Positions 39,123-48,550 of a DNA stretch of 64,000 bases are shown in pieces. Position numbers and translations under genes: made by a program. This DNA is from Arsenophonus sp048493715 (GTDB lineage Bacteria > Pseudomonadota > Gammaproteobacteria > Enterobacterales > Enterobacteriaceae). The number at the start of each line of letters is the position of its first letter. Positions within the stretch are counted from its first letter, which is position 1. The notes below the pieces were generated by a model. It had not been told where the DNA came from and did not search any database. It saw nothing but the letters and a program-made list of their open reading frames with translations. Location: the NCBI GenBank assembly GCA_048493715.1, contig JBGDCZ010000005.1, forward strand, positions 1 through 64,000. Direction: 5' to 3'.

Positions 39123-40040
39123 ATGATAAATTCAAATCGTCCAATCATGAATCTCGACCTTGATTTACTTAGAACTTTTGTTGCTGTTGCCGATCTTAAT
39201 ACATTTGCTGCTGCAGCTGCTGCTGTTTGTCGTACTCAATCAGCAGTTAGTCAACAAATGCAGCGTTTGGAACAGTTAGTTGGCCGTGAATTATTTGAGC
39301 GCCATGGCCGTAACAAATTATTGACGGATCATGGTTTGCAGTTATTAGGTTATGCGCGTCAAATATTACGTGCTAATGATGATGCGTCCGCTTCATTAAC
39401 ATATAGTGAAGCTGAAGGTGAATTGCGAGTGGGTGTTTCTGATGATACCACCAATACTTTATTACCATTTTTACTTAATCGAATAGCATCAGTATATCCG
39501 CGTATGGCGGTTGATATTTATATTAAACGCGCACATCTTATTAAAAATATGTTGGATAATGGTGAAATTGATTTAGCATTAATACCAACTGAACTTAACC
39601 AATATCCAAGTACTATTTTGCGTTCAGCTCCTATTCTTTGGCACTGTGCACCTGATTTTCAGCATCAATTTAATGAGCCAATTCCATTAGTTGTCATGGA
39701 TGAAACCAATCCGTTTCGTGAAATTGCGATAAGTACACTTAATACTGCGGGTATCAAGTGGCGAATTGCTTATGAAGCAGCCTCATTATCGGCGGTGATT
39801 GCAGCGGTAAATGCTGAAGTCGGTATCACTGCGCGGCCACTTGAAATGCAGAATGCTGATTTAAGGATCCTTAGTGAAAGTGATGGATTACCCCGATTGC
39901 CTGAAATTTGCTATTGGTTATATTGTAATATTAATGAGCAAAACGAGGCTATTTTAACTATATTTGATGCAATTAAAAATAAGAAAACACCTTATATTGT
40001 ACAATCGATTGGTGAGCCAATTAATAAAGAAATATTATAG
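39123..40040 (+). CDS. lrhA: LysR-family regulator LrhA (HexA/PecT type)
   Basis: LysR-type transcription factor; in E. coli LrhA represses flhDC and type 1 fimbriae, and HexA/PecT relatives control exoenzymes and symbiosis traits in other enterobacteria. The N-terminal helix-turn-helix is MNLDLDLLRTFVAVADLNTF then TQSAVSQQMQRLEQLVGREL (about residues 10-70). The C-terminal effector-binding domain follows with GELRVGVSDDTTNTLLPF. The 305-residue length matches the family. Start ATG 39123 lies behind AGAGAA; the internal ATG at 39147 would also fit. It stands alone between alaA and nuoA as in E. coli. Intact, unlike the AraC-type regulator at 11.7 kb. Confidence 0.92.
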   Translation: MINSNRPIMNLDLDLLRTFVAVADLNTFAAAAAAVCRTQSAVSQQMQRLEQLVGRELFERHGRNKLLTDHGLQLLGYARQILRANDDASASLTYSEAEGELRVGVSDDTTNTLLPFLLNRIASVYPRMAVDIYIKRAHLIKNMLDNGEIDLALIPTELNQYPSTILRSAPILWHCAPDFQHQFNEPIPLVVMDETNPFREIAISTLNTAGIKWRIAYEAASLSAVIAAVNAEVGITARPLEMQNADLRILSESDGLPRLPEICYWLYCNINEQNEAILTIFDAIKNKKTPYIVQSIGEPINKEIL

Positions 40041-40810
40041 ATTTAAAGGTTAGAAAATTATGCTTAGTTTACCTTATTATTTAAGTTAAATATTGCTATT
40101 GATTCTAATTTCCCAGCACTGTTTCTCTATTTTAAATAGTTATAGCGGTGCATTTTTATTTTGTTAAATAGCTTATTTTATATTATCTGATAATAGCCAA
40201 GAATATGAGCACAAAAACATTCTTCATTATTATTTGGATAAGAGAGAATTGTTTAACAAAAATTATTTAATATTTTTTATCAATGATGCAAAATTTTATT
40301 TTGAAAATAAGTTGCTTTGTTTAAACGGTTCTTGATTTTATCTAACTATTAGCCTTATTTATAGATTGTCAAAAATGATTGTCATTAATATAATTAATAG
40401 AACTGATTATTTTGTAACCAACAGTATTTTTTCAACGAAATTGTGCGCAGGATCAAAAAAATAGTTGAAGTGATGCTGTTTTAAAACAGGTTTTTCCTGA
40501 GATACTAGTGTAGTAAAAGCGAAATATCAGTTACACTAGTTACTAACTGTTAGTATTAGTTAAATTCGCTGTCACGTTTTAGCTAGCGATATTTTTAATT
40601 TATGATTTAGTTTAAAGTAAAAGCGGTGAAGGGAACGTCATTTTATCAACAAAATAGTGATGAGAGGTATTAAGTCAAAGAAAATTGATATTTGTTGGTG
40701 TATTTTGATTTTTTCGTCTCATTTAATTACGGTTAGTGTGGTGTAATATTGCAGTAATACAAGAGCAAAGCAATAGCACCCTTTTATTTATAAATGAGTA
40801 AGCAGCGAGT
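40041..40810. other. Long AT-rich leader region upstream of nuoA
   Basis: 770 bp without a recognisable gene, corresponding to the long regulated nuo leader of other enterobacteria. Three symmetric elements stand out: AATGA-ttg-TCATT at 40374-40386 inside a Fur-box-like stretch, an inverted repeat ACTAGTGTA (40504-40512) with TACACTAGT (40532-40540), and a perfect short palindrome ACTAAC-t-GTTAGT at 40542-40554. Which regulators use them cannot be decided from the sequence. No RNA gene was recognised. Confidence 0.45.
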
Positions 40811-41251
40811 ATGTCTACATCTATTGAAGTATTTGCTCATCATTGGGCCTTTGCAATATATCTTATCGGTGCTCTTGGTCTGTGTTCCTTAATGTTATTT
40901 GGTGCCTATTACCTTGGTGGTAGATCCCAAGCCAGAGCAAAGCATATTCCTTATGAATCGGGTATTAATTCTGTTGGTAGTGCCCGTTTGCGTATTTCAG
41001 CCAAATTTTACTTGGTTGCAATGTTTTTTGTTATTTTCGATGTTGAAGCGTTATTCCTTTATGCGTGGGCTGTTTCTATTAAAGAAAGTGGTTGGTTAGG
41101 CTTTATTGAGGCAAGTATTTTTATTTTGGTGTTATTGGTGGGCTTATTCTACTTGGTTCGTATTGGAGCGCTTAATTGGACGCCAGTGCGTTCACGATGC
41201 CATGTTGCAAACCCGAGTGCAATAATTAAAACCAACAATAATCACCCCTAG
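40811..41251 (+). CDS. nuoA: NADH-quinone oxidoreductase subunit A
   Basis: Small membrane-arm subunit of respiratory complex I with three transmembrane helices. The 146-residue product shows the conserved helix 1-2 loop IPYESGINSVGSARLRISAK near the quinone-site entrance, and the acidic helix VIFDVEALFLYAWAVS with the functional Asp-Glu pair. It is the first gene of nuoA-N and starts at ATG 40811; nuoB follows after 21 bp. Length matches E. coli NuoA (147). Intact. Confidence 0.96.
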   Translation: MSTSIEVFAHHWAFAIYLIGALGLCSLMLFGAYYLGGRSQARAKHIPYESGINSVGSARLRISAKFYLVAMFFVIFDVEALFLYAWAVSIKESGWLGFIEASIFILVLLVGLFYLVRIGALNWTPVRSRCHVANPSAIIKTNNNHP

Positions 41252-41272
41252 TAAAATCGAGGGCATTTAAAG

Positions 41273-41947
41273 ATGGATTATACGCTCACTCGCATTGACT
41301 TAAATGAAGAGAATGACCGTTATCCCTTGCAAACACAACAAATTGTTGGGGATCCATTAGAACAGCATGTTCATCGTAGTGTTTATATTGGTAAATTAGA
41401 GCATGCTTTACATAATATAGTGAATTGGGGCAGAAAAAATTCTCTCTGGCCATACAATTTTGGTCTTTCATGTTGCTATGTTGAAATGGTGACCTCTTTC
41501 ACTGCTGTACATGATGTTGCCCGGTTTGGTGCTGAGGTATTACGGGCTTCACCGCGGCAGGCTGATTTTATGGTTGTCGCCGGTACCTGTTTTACTAAGA
41601 TGGCACCTGTTATTCAGCGACTTTATGATCAAATGTTAGCTCCTAAATGGGTTATTTCTATGGGGGCTTGTGCTAACTCTGGTGGTATGTACGATATTTA
41701 TTCTGTTGTTCAGGGAGTTGATAAGTTTCTACCTGTTGATGTCTATATACCCGGTTGCCCTCCACGCCCTGAAGCTTATATGCAAGCTTTATTATTATTA
41801 CAAGAATCTATTGGTAAAGAGCGTCGGCCATTATCATGGGTAGTTGGAGATCAGGGTGTTTATCGCGCTAATATGCAATCTGAAAAAGAGCGCAAGCGTG
41901 ATGAAAGAATAGCGGTGAAAACGCTACCAACACCCGATGAAATATAA
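41273..41947 (+). CDS. nuoB: NADH-quinone oxidoreductase subunit B
   Basis: Connecting-arm subunit of complex I that binds the last iron-sulphur cluster, N2, which passes electrons to quinone. Cluster ligands are visible: the unusual tandem cysteines in FGLSCCYVEMV, then the cysteine in VVAGTCFTKMAP and the one in YIPGCPPRPEAYMQALLLLQ. The 224-residue length fits E. coli (220). Starts at ATG 41273, 21 bp after nuoA and 80 bp before nuoCD. Intact. Confidence 0.97.
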   Translation: MDYTLTRIDLNEENDRYPLQTQQIVGDPLEQHVHRSVYIGKLEHALHNIVNWGRKNSLWPYNFGLSCCYVEMVTSFTAVHDVARFGAEVLRASPRQADFMVVAGTCFTKMAPVIQRLYDQMLAPKWVISMGACANSGGMYDIYSVVQGVDKFLPVDVYIPGCPPRPEAYMQALLLLQESIGKERRPLSWVVGDQGVYRANMQSEKERKRDERIAVKTLPTPDEI

Positions 41948-42027
41948 GGCTTAAAAATAAGCTATTCAGCGTAACAGAAGCAATGTGTTGCGGTCGTAAT
42001 AAACCTGATCAAGCGTTGTGGTGCATA

Positions 42028-43827
42028 ATGATAACAGATCAGATAACGCAAGAGAGTGTCAGGCCAGTATGGCAAACTTATGATCACTGTGATGATCCAA
42101 TAGTTTTGGCACTGCGTAACCAATTTAGTCCAGATGCTTTCACCATTCAACCAACTCGTACGGGAATGTTGGTTATATGGATCAAACGTGAACAACTTCT
42201 TGCCGTAATAGAATTTTTGAGAAAACAGCATAAACCTTATATCATGTTGTTTGACTTACATGGGGTTGATGAGCGACAAAGAGTGCATCGGCAAGGTTTA
42301 CCTGATGCTGATTTTTCCGTTTTTTACCATCTTATTTCCATTGAACGTAACCGAGATATTATGTTGAAAGTGGCGCTTAGTGAGAAAGATCTTAATATTC
42401 CATCTCTGGTTTCTTTATTCACCAATGCTAATTGGTATGAGCGTGAAGTATGGGATATGTTTGGTATAACATTTAATGGTCATCCAAATTTGCGGCGGTT
42501 ATTAATGCCAATAACCTGGCAAGGACATCCGTTATGTAAAGATTATCCGGCCAGAGCTACTGAATTTGACCCTTTTGTTTTAACAAAACAGAAGCTTGAT
42601 TTAGAGATGGAGGCGCTGACATTTAAACCGGAAGAATGGGGAATGGCGAGAGGAAACGAACATGAGGATTTTATGTTCTTGAATCTTGGCCCCAACCACC
42701 CCTCTTCGCATGGTGCTTTTCGGATTTTACTGCAATTAGATGGTGAAGAAATTATCGACTGCGTACCGGATATTGGTTACCACCATCGGGGGGCAGAGAA
42801 AATGGCTGAACGCCAATCCTGGCACAGTTATATTCCTTATACTGACCGCATCGAATATTTAGGTGGTTGTGTAAATGAAATGCCTTATGTATTAGCGGTA
42901 GAAAAACTAGCCGGAATTGATGTACCCGATCGTGTTAAGACTATTCGCGTCATGTTGTCTGAGTTATTTCGTATTAATAGCCATTTACTCTATATCAGTA
43001 CTTTTATTCAGGATGTCGGCGCCATGACACCTGTTTTCTTTGCATTTACTGATCGCCAAAAAGTCTATGATATTGTCGAAGCTATTACCGGTTTCCGTAT
43101 GCACCCAGCTTGGTTTCGGATCGGTGGGGTAGCACATGACTTACCAAAAGGTTGGCAGAAATTGTTACAGGAGTTCCTTGACTGGATGCCAAAGCGATTG
43201 GACTCATATGTCAAGGCAGCATTGCAAAATAGTATTCTTAAGGGACGTTCGGTTGGTGTGGCAGCTTACACCACGAAAGAAGCCTTAGATTGGGGTGTGA
43301 CCGGTGCCGGATTACGAGCGACTGGCCTTGATTTCGACATTCGTAAATGGCGGCCATATTCAGGTTATGAGAACTTTGAGTTTGAGGTTCCCATTGGTAA
43401 CAACGGCGATTGTTATGATCGGGTAATGTTAAAAGTGGAAGAGTTGCGGCAAAGCCTAAGCATTCTTAAACAATGCTTAAATAATATGCCTGAAGGGCCA
43501 TTTAAAGCAGATCATCCACTAACGACTCCGCCACCCAAAGAGCGCACCTTACAGCATATAGAAACCATGATTAACCATTTTTTACAAGTATCATGGGGAC
43601 CAGTTATGCCTGCCAATGAGGCTTTTCAGATGATTGAAGCAACCAAAGGAATTAATAGTTATTATCTAACGAGTGATGGTAATACCATGAGCTATCGCAC
43701 ACGCGTTCGCACACCTAGTTTTGCCCACTTGCAGCAAATTCCTTCGGTGATCAGAGGCAGCCTGGTGTCTGATCTTATTGTCTACCTCGGTAGCATTGAT
43801 TTTGTTATGTCAGATGTGGATCGTTAA
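42028..43827 (+). CDS. nuoC: NADH-quinone oxidoreductase fused subunit C/D
   Basis: The fused NuoCD of enterobacteria forms the connecting arm of complex I and contributes the quinone pocket. ATG 42028 gives about 599 residues (E. coli 596-600) beginning MITDQITQESVRP; an open extension to 41983 lacks homology. The NuoC-like part covers about 1-190, with ANWYEREVWDMFGITFNGHP. The NuoD-like part covers about 210-599, with LNLGPNHPSSHGAFRI (the quinone-site histidine), VPDIGYHHRGAEKMAE and the C-terminal RGSLVSDLIVYLGSIDFVMS. Its TAA shares a base with the nuoE start. Intact; the fusion is normal for this group. Confidence 0.96.
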   Translation: MITDQITQESVRPVWQTYDHCDDPIVLALRNQFSPDAFTIQPTRTGMLVIWIKREQLLAVIEFLRKQHKPYIMLFDLHGVDERQRVHRQGLPDADFSVFYHLISIERNRDIMLKVALSEKDLNIPSLVSLFTNANWYEREVWDMFGITFNGHPNLRRLLMPITWQGHPLCKDYPARATEFDPFVLTKQKLDLEMEALTFKPEEWGMARGNEHEDFMFLNLGPNHPSSHGAFRILLQLDGEEIIDCVPDIGYHHRGAEKMAERQSWHSYIPYTDRIEYLGGCVNEMPYVLAVEKLAGIDVPDRVKTIRVMLSELFRINSHLLYISTFIQDVGAMTPVFFAFTDRQKVYDIVEAITGFRMHPAWFRIGGVAHDLPKGWQKLLQEFLDWMPKRLDSYVKAALQNSILKGRSVGVAAYTTKEALDWGVTGAGLRATGLDFDIRKWRPYSGYENFEFEVPIGNNGDCYDRVMLKVEELRQSLSILKQCLNNMPEGPFKADHPLTTPPPKERTLQHIETMINHFLQVSWGPVMPANEAFQMIEATKGINSYYLTSDGNTMSYRTRVRTPSFAHLQQIPSVIRGSLVSDLIVYLGSIDFVMSDVDR

Positions 43828-44378
43828 TGATGCAAGATGAATTTTATCCGAATCAACAGCAAAAGCGGCTCGATGTCGCTAACGTGGTAGAATCTCATAC
43901 CAAACATGATTTTTCCTTAACTGAGGAAGAGCGTGCAGAGATCGAGCAAGAAAAACATCACTATGAAGATCCTAGAGCCGCTTCTATTGAAGCATTAAAA
44001 ATTGTGCAAAAAAAACGCGGTTGGGTAGAAGATGGTGCTATTTATGCGATTGCTGATTTGTTAGGTATTCCGGCTAGTGATGTAGAGGGTGTAGCGACCT
44101 TCTATAGTCAAATTTATCGCCAACCTGTTGGTCACCATATTATTCGTTATTGTGACAGTGTGGTTTGTCATATTACCGGTTATCAAGCTATTGAGGCTGA
44201 AATCATTAAACTATTGAAGATTGAGCCCGGGCAAACAACTGCAGATGGACGTTTTACCTTACTACCAACATGTTGTTTAGGTAACTGTGATAAAGGTCCG
44301 ACTATGATGATTGATGAGGATACGCATAGTTACGTAAAACCATCTGATATCCAACGGTTATTGGAGCAGTATCCATGA
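43827..44378 (+). CDS. nuoE: NADH-quinone oxidoreductase subunit E
   Basis: Peripheral-arm subunit of the NADH dehydrogenase module, carrying the 2Fe-2S cluster N1a. Ligand cysteines are in RYCDSVVCHITGYQ and in LPTCCLGNCDKGPTMMI. The 183-residue product is about 17 longer than E. coli NuoE because of a charged, poorly conserved N-terminus (MMQDEFYPNQQQKRLD). ATG 43827 overlaps the nuoCD stop by one base; a second ATG follows at 43830. Its stop overlaps the nuoF start (ATGA), so translation of nuoC-E-F is coupled. Intact. Confidence 0.96.
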   Translation: MMQDEFYPNQQQKRLDVANVVESHTKHDFSLTEEERAEIEQEKHHYEDPRAASIEALKIVQKKRGWVEDGAIYAIADLLGIPASDVEGVATFYSQIYRQPVGHHIIRYCDSVVCHITGYQAIEAEIIKLLKIEPGQTTADGRFTLLPTCCLGNCDKGPTMMIDEDTHSYVKPSDIQRLLEQYP

Positions 44379-45730
44379 CAACAAAGCGACAAATTATCCG
44401 TAGGGCACAAACACATCCATTAACTTGGCGCTTGCGTGATGATCATCAAACGGTTTGGTTGGATGAATACTTAAGTAAAAACGGTTACCAAGGGGCTAAA
44501 TCTGCCTTGAAAAGTATGTCGTCGGATCAAGTTGTTAGCTTGGTAAAAGATGCTGGTCTTAAAGGTCGTGGTGGTGCTGGTTTTTCTACCGGTCTCAAAT
44601 GGAGTTTGATGCCGAAAGATGACACCATAAATATCCGTTATCTACTATGTAATGCGGATGAAATGGAACCAGGGACTTATAAAGATCGTCTTTTAATGGA
44701 ACAGCTACCACATTTGTTGGTAGAGGGAATGTTGATTGCTGCTTTTGCGTTAAAGGCATATCGTGGATATATCTTCTTGCGTGGTGAATATATCGAAGCA
44801 GCCAAACATTTACGTAGAGCGATTGAGGAAGCGAAAGCTGCAGGTTTATTAGGCAAAAATATTCTCAGTACCGATTTTAACTTTGAACTTTTTGTCCATA
44901 CCGGTGCAGGACGCTATATTTGTGGTGAAGAAACAGCGCTAATTAACTCTCTTGAAGGGCGCCGGGCAAATCCGCGTGCAAAACCACCTTTTCCGGCCAC
45001 ATCGGGTGTCTGGGGTAAGCCGACTTGTGTCAATAATGTTGAAACACTTTGTAACGTGCCAGCTATTATTGAACATGGCAAAGAGTGGTATCTTGGCCTC
45101 AGCCAAGGTAAGAGTAAAGATGCCGGCACTAAGTTGATGGGCTTTTCTGGTCGGGTCAAAAATCCAGGGCTTTGGGAATTACCTTTTGGCATTACCGCTC
45201 GCGAGATCTTGGAGGATTATGCCGGAGGTATGTGTGATGGTTTAACGCTTAAAGCATGGCAACCAGGTGGAGCGGGTACCGATTTTTTAACAGAATCACA
45301 TCTTGATTTAGCTATGGATTTCGAAAGCATTGCTAAAGCAGGTAGCCGTTTAGGTACAGCACTTGCTATGGCGGTTGATAATGAAATTAATATGGTTTCA
45401 CTAACCTGTAATTTAGAGCGATTTTTTGCCCGTGAATCTTGTGGTTGGTGTACACCGTGTCGTGATGGCTTACCCTGGAGTGTAAAAATTCTTCAAGCGT
45501 TAGAGCGTGGTGAAGGACAACCGGGCGATATTGAAACGTTAGAGCAACTTTGTCGCTTTCTTGGCCCAGGTAAAACCTTTTGTGCTCACGCACCCGGTGC
45601 GGTAGAACCTTTGCAGAGCGCTATCAAATATTTTCGTGCTGAATTTGAAGCTGGTATCAGACAACAAAATTTGGGCAACTTGCGCCCAATTGCTGGCATT
45701 CAACCAAACTTGTTAAAACAGCGTTGGTGA
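44375..45730 (+). CDS. nuoF: NADH-quinone oxidoreductase subunit F
   Basis: NADH-binding subunit with FMN and the 4Fe-4S cluster N3; it takes electrons from NADH. The 451-residue product shows the NADH/FMN site GLKGRGGAGFSTGLKWSLM, the glycine-rich GAGRYICGEETALINSLEG, and the N3 ligands in SCGWCTPCRDG with the later cysteine in GKTFCAHAPG. ATG 44375 overlaps the nuoE stop by four bases. An 87-96 bp gap leads to nuoG. Intact. Confidence 0.97.
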   Translation: MTTKRQIIRRAQTHPLTWRLRDDHQTVWLDEYLSKNGYQGAKSALKSMSSDQVVSLVKDAGLKGRGGAGFSTGLKWSLMPKDDTINIRYLLCNADEMEPGTYKDRLLMEQLPHLLVEGMLIAAFALKAYRGYIFLRGEYIEAAKHLRRAIEEAKAAGLLGKNILSTDFNFELFVHTGAGRYICGEETALINSLEGRRANPRAKPPFPATSGVWGKPTCVNNVETLCNVPAIIEHGKEWYLGLSQGKSKDAGTKLMGFSGRVKNPGLWELPFGITAREILEDYAGGMCDGLTLKAWQPGGAGTDFLTESHLDLAMDFESIAKAGSRLGTALAMAVDNEINMVSLTCNLERFFARESCGWCTPCRDGLPWSVKILQALERGEGQPGDIETLEQLCRFLGPGKTFCAHAPGAVEPLQSAIKYFRAEFEAGIRQQNLGNLRPIAGIQPNLLKQRW

Positions 45731-45826
45731 GAACTAATAACTCTAAGCTAAATAAAACGTATTTAAGTCGACTGAATTTTTGATTAACGCCTGCTGATAA
45801 GCAGGCCATTAGGAAGCATGCTGACT

Positions 45827-48550
45827 ATGGCTACAATATATGTAGACGGCAAACGATATGATGTAAATGGGACTGAAAACCTTTTACAGGCCTGTCTTTC
45901 TCTGGGGCTCGACATTCCTTACTTTTGCTGGCATCCAGCGCTGGGAAGTGTTGGGGCTTGCCGTCAATGTGCAGTTAAACAATATCAAAATGCTGACGAT
46001 ACACGTGGTCGTCTGGTAATGTCCTGCATGACACCAGCTTCTGATGGGACCTATATTTCCATCGATGATGACGAAGCAAGACAGTTTCGTACAAGCGTTG
46101 TTGAGTGGTTGATGACAAACCATCCACATGACTGTCCAGTTTGTGAGGAAGGTGGCAATTGTCATTTACAAGATATGACAGTGATGACAGGCCATACGAT
46201 GCGTAAGTATCGTTTTACAAAACGAACCAATCATAATCAGGATTTAGGGCCATTCATTGGTCACGAAATGAACCGTTGTATCGCTTGCTATCGTTGTGTT
46301 TGTTACTATAAAGATTATGCTGATGGTACTGATCTCGGTGTTTATAGCGCACATAATCATGTCTATTTTGGACGAGTGGAAGACGGGACGCTGGAAAGTG
46401 AATTTTCTGGTAATTTAGTTGAGATCTGCCCGACTGGTGTTTTTACTGATAAAACCCATTCTGAACGTTACAATCGTAAATGGGATATGCAATTTGCCCC
46501 CGGAATATGTCAACAGTGTAGTATTGGTTGTAATACTAGCCCTGGTGAACGTTATGGTGAATTACGTCGCATTGAAAACCGTTACAATGGTGTAATAAAT
46601 CACTATTTTTTATGTGATCGTGGTCGTTTTGGTTATGGCTATGTCAATCGTAAAGATCGTCCTCGTCAGCCGCAATTAGTTCAAAAAGGAAAACTACGTA
46701 CAATTTCTTCGGTTGAAGCGATACAAAATGGCGCCAAAATTTTACGTCAAGCCAAAAAGACGATTGGGATTGGCTCACCACGAGCCAGTGTTGAAAGTAA
46801 TTATGCATTACGGGCACTGGTTGGCGAGGAAAACTTTTATTCAGGTATCTCGGCAGCTGAACAGTGTCGCATCGAATTAATTGTTAACATCCTAGAAAAT
46901 GGTGGTGTATATACACCGACATTGCGTGAAATTGAAAATTATGATGCCGTTCTGATTTTGGGGGAAGATGTAACACAAACCGGAGCACGTATAGCATTAG
47001 CGGTTCGCCAAGCAATTAAAGGTAAAGCCAGAGCAATGGCTGGGGCACAGAAGGTTGCTGACTGGCAGATCGCCGCAGTGTTAAATATTGGCCAACGGGC
47101 CAAATATCCACTATTTATCACCAATATCGATGATACACGTTTAGATGATGTCGCCGCATTAAGTTATCGTGCGCCAGTTGATGATCAAGCCCGCTTTGGT
47201 TTTGCTATTGCCCATGCTTTAGATAGTAAGGCGCCAGCAGTGAATGACTTGCCGGCAGATGTCAAAGCAAAGGTAGAATTAGTGGCTCAAGCGTTGTTGC
47301 AAGCCAAGAAGCCACTAATTATTAGTGGTAGCAATGCCGGTAGTGATGCGCTTATTCAGGCCACGGCTAATATTGCATTTTCGTTAAAAGCTAATGATAT
47401 TGAAGCAGGAATTACTTATATTGCTGCTGAAGCTAATAGTTTCGGTTTGGCTTTAATAAATGCTCAGCCATTAGATATTGCCATGGAGCGGATCACTACC
47501 GGTGAAGTTGATACTGTGGTGGTGATGGAAAATGATCTTTATCGACATAGTGATGTCGACACCGTGAATAATGCTTTGCAGAAACTTAATAAATTGATTG
47601 TTGCCGATCATCAACGTACTACTATTATGGATCAAGCAGATCTCATTTTACCGGCGGCAAGTTTTGCTGAAAGTTCTGGAACATTAATTAATAATGAAGG
47701 TCGTGCACAACGTTATTTTCAGGTATTTGATCCAACTTATTACCAGCCCAATACCGCCATCAATGAAAGTTGGCGTTGGTTCCACTCGTTGCAGGCCGAG
47801 CTTGAAACACGTCAGATAGATTGGTCACAATTAGATCATGTGATCCAGGCCTGTATAACAGCGATGCCGCAGTTTGCAGCTATTGCGGAGGCAGCACCTA
47901 ATGCATCATTTCGTATTCGTGGACAAAAATTAGCACGTTCGCCCCATCGTTATAGTGGTCGTACTTCAATATTGGCTAATATTGAAGTTAGTGAACCCGG
48001 GCAGCCACGAGATATTGATACGCCATTTACTTTTTCGATGGAAGGCAACAATAGTCCCACCGCTAATCGCCAACAGATCCCGTTTGCTTGGTCACCCGGT
48101 TGGAACTCGCCACAAGCTTGGAATAAATTTCAAGTTGAAGTAGGTGGGCATTTACGTTTTGGTGATCCAGGTATCCGAATATTTAATGCGAACTATAGCC
48201 GTCTAGATTATTTTACCGCTATTCCGCTTGCTTGGCAGCGGCAAGATAACCAATGGACGGTAGCACCTTACTATCATTTATTTGGTAGTGATGAAACTTC
48301 GCAGCGTGCAGAGGCAATCCAACAACGAATGCTAGAAGCATATATTATGCTCAATGTTCAGGATGCTGAAAACTTGGCTGTCAAAGTCGGGGAAATGCTT
48401 GAATTCAGTTATGGTGGGCAAATTTATCGTTTGCCAGTTCGTCTCAGTTATCATTTGGCGCAAGGGCAGATTGGTTTACCTTTAGGTATGCCTGGTATTG
48501 CGCCAACGATGGTTGGTGTTGCCGTGAAAAACTTACGGAGGGCGACATAA
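45827..48550 (+). CDS. nuoG: NADH-quinone oxidoreductase subunit G
   Basis: Largest peripheral-arm subunit of complex I, with a chain of iron-sulphur clusters and a molybdopterin-oxidoreductase-like domain. ATG 45827 is chosen (MATIYVDGKRYDV), with AGGAAG ten bases upstream; an ATG nine bases earlier is too close to that site. The N-terminal 2Fe-2S ferredoxin domain shows CWHPALGSVGACRQCAVKQY. It is followed by HPHDCPVCEEGGNCHLQDM, the 4Fe-4S motif MNRCIACYRC and ICQQCSIGCN. The last motif is followed by a cysteine (CVCYYKDYAD) where E. coli has arginine. Total about 907 residues (E. coli 908). The stop overlaps nuoH by one base. Intact. Confidence 0.96.
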   Translation: MATIYVDGKRYDVNGTENLLQACLSLGLDIPYFCWHPALGSVGACRQCAVKQYQNADDTRGRLVMSCMTPASDGTYISIDDDEARQFRTSVVEWLMTNHPHDCPVCEEGGNCHLQDMTVMTGHTMRKYRFTKRTNHNQDLGPFIGHEMNRCIACYRCVCYYKDYADGTDLGVYSAHNHVYFGRVEDGTLESEFSGNLVEICPTGVFTDKTHSERYNRKWDMQFAPGICQQCSIGCNTSPGERYGELRRIENRYNGVINHYFLCDRGRFGYGYVNRKDRPRQPQLVQKGKLRTISSVEAIQNGAKILRQAKKTIGIGSPRASVESNYALRALVGEENFYSGISAAEQCRIELIVNILENGGVYTPTLREIENYDAVLILGEDVTQTGARIALAVRQAIKGKARAMAGAQKVADWQIAAVLNIGQRAKYPLFITNIDDTRLDDVAALSYRAPVDDQARFGFAIAHALDSKAPAVNDLPADVKAKVELVAQALLQAKKPLIISGSNAGSDALIQATANIAFSLKANDIEAGITYIAAEANSFGLALINAQPLDIAMERITTGEVDTVVVMENDLYRHSDVDTVNNALQKLNKLIVADHQRTTIMDQADLILPAASFAESSGTLINNEGRAQRYFQVFDPTYYQPNTAINESWRWFHSLQAELETRQIDWSQLDHVIQACITAMPQFAAIAEAAPNASFRIRGQKLARSPHRYSGRTSILANIEVSEPGQPRDIDTPFTFSMEGNNSPTANRQQIPFAWSPGWNSPQAWNKFQVEVGGHLRFGDPGIRIFNANYSRLDYFTAIPLAWQRQDNQWTVAPYYHLFGSDETSQRAEAIQQRMLEAYIMLNVQDAENLAVKVGEMLEFSYGGQIYRLPVRLSYHLAQGQIGLPLGMPGIAPTMVGVAVKNLRRAT

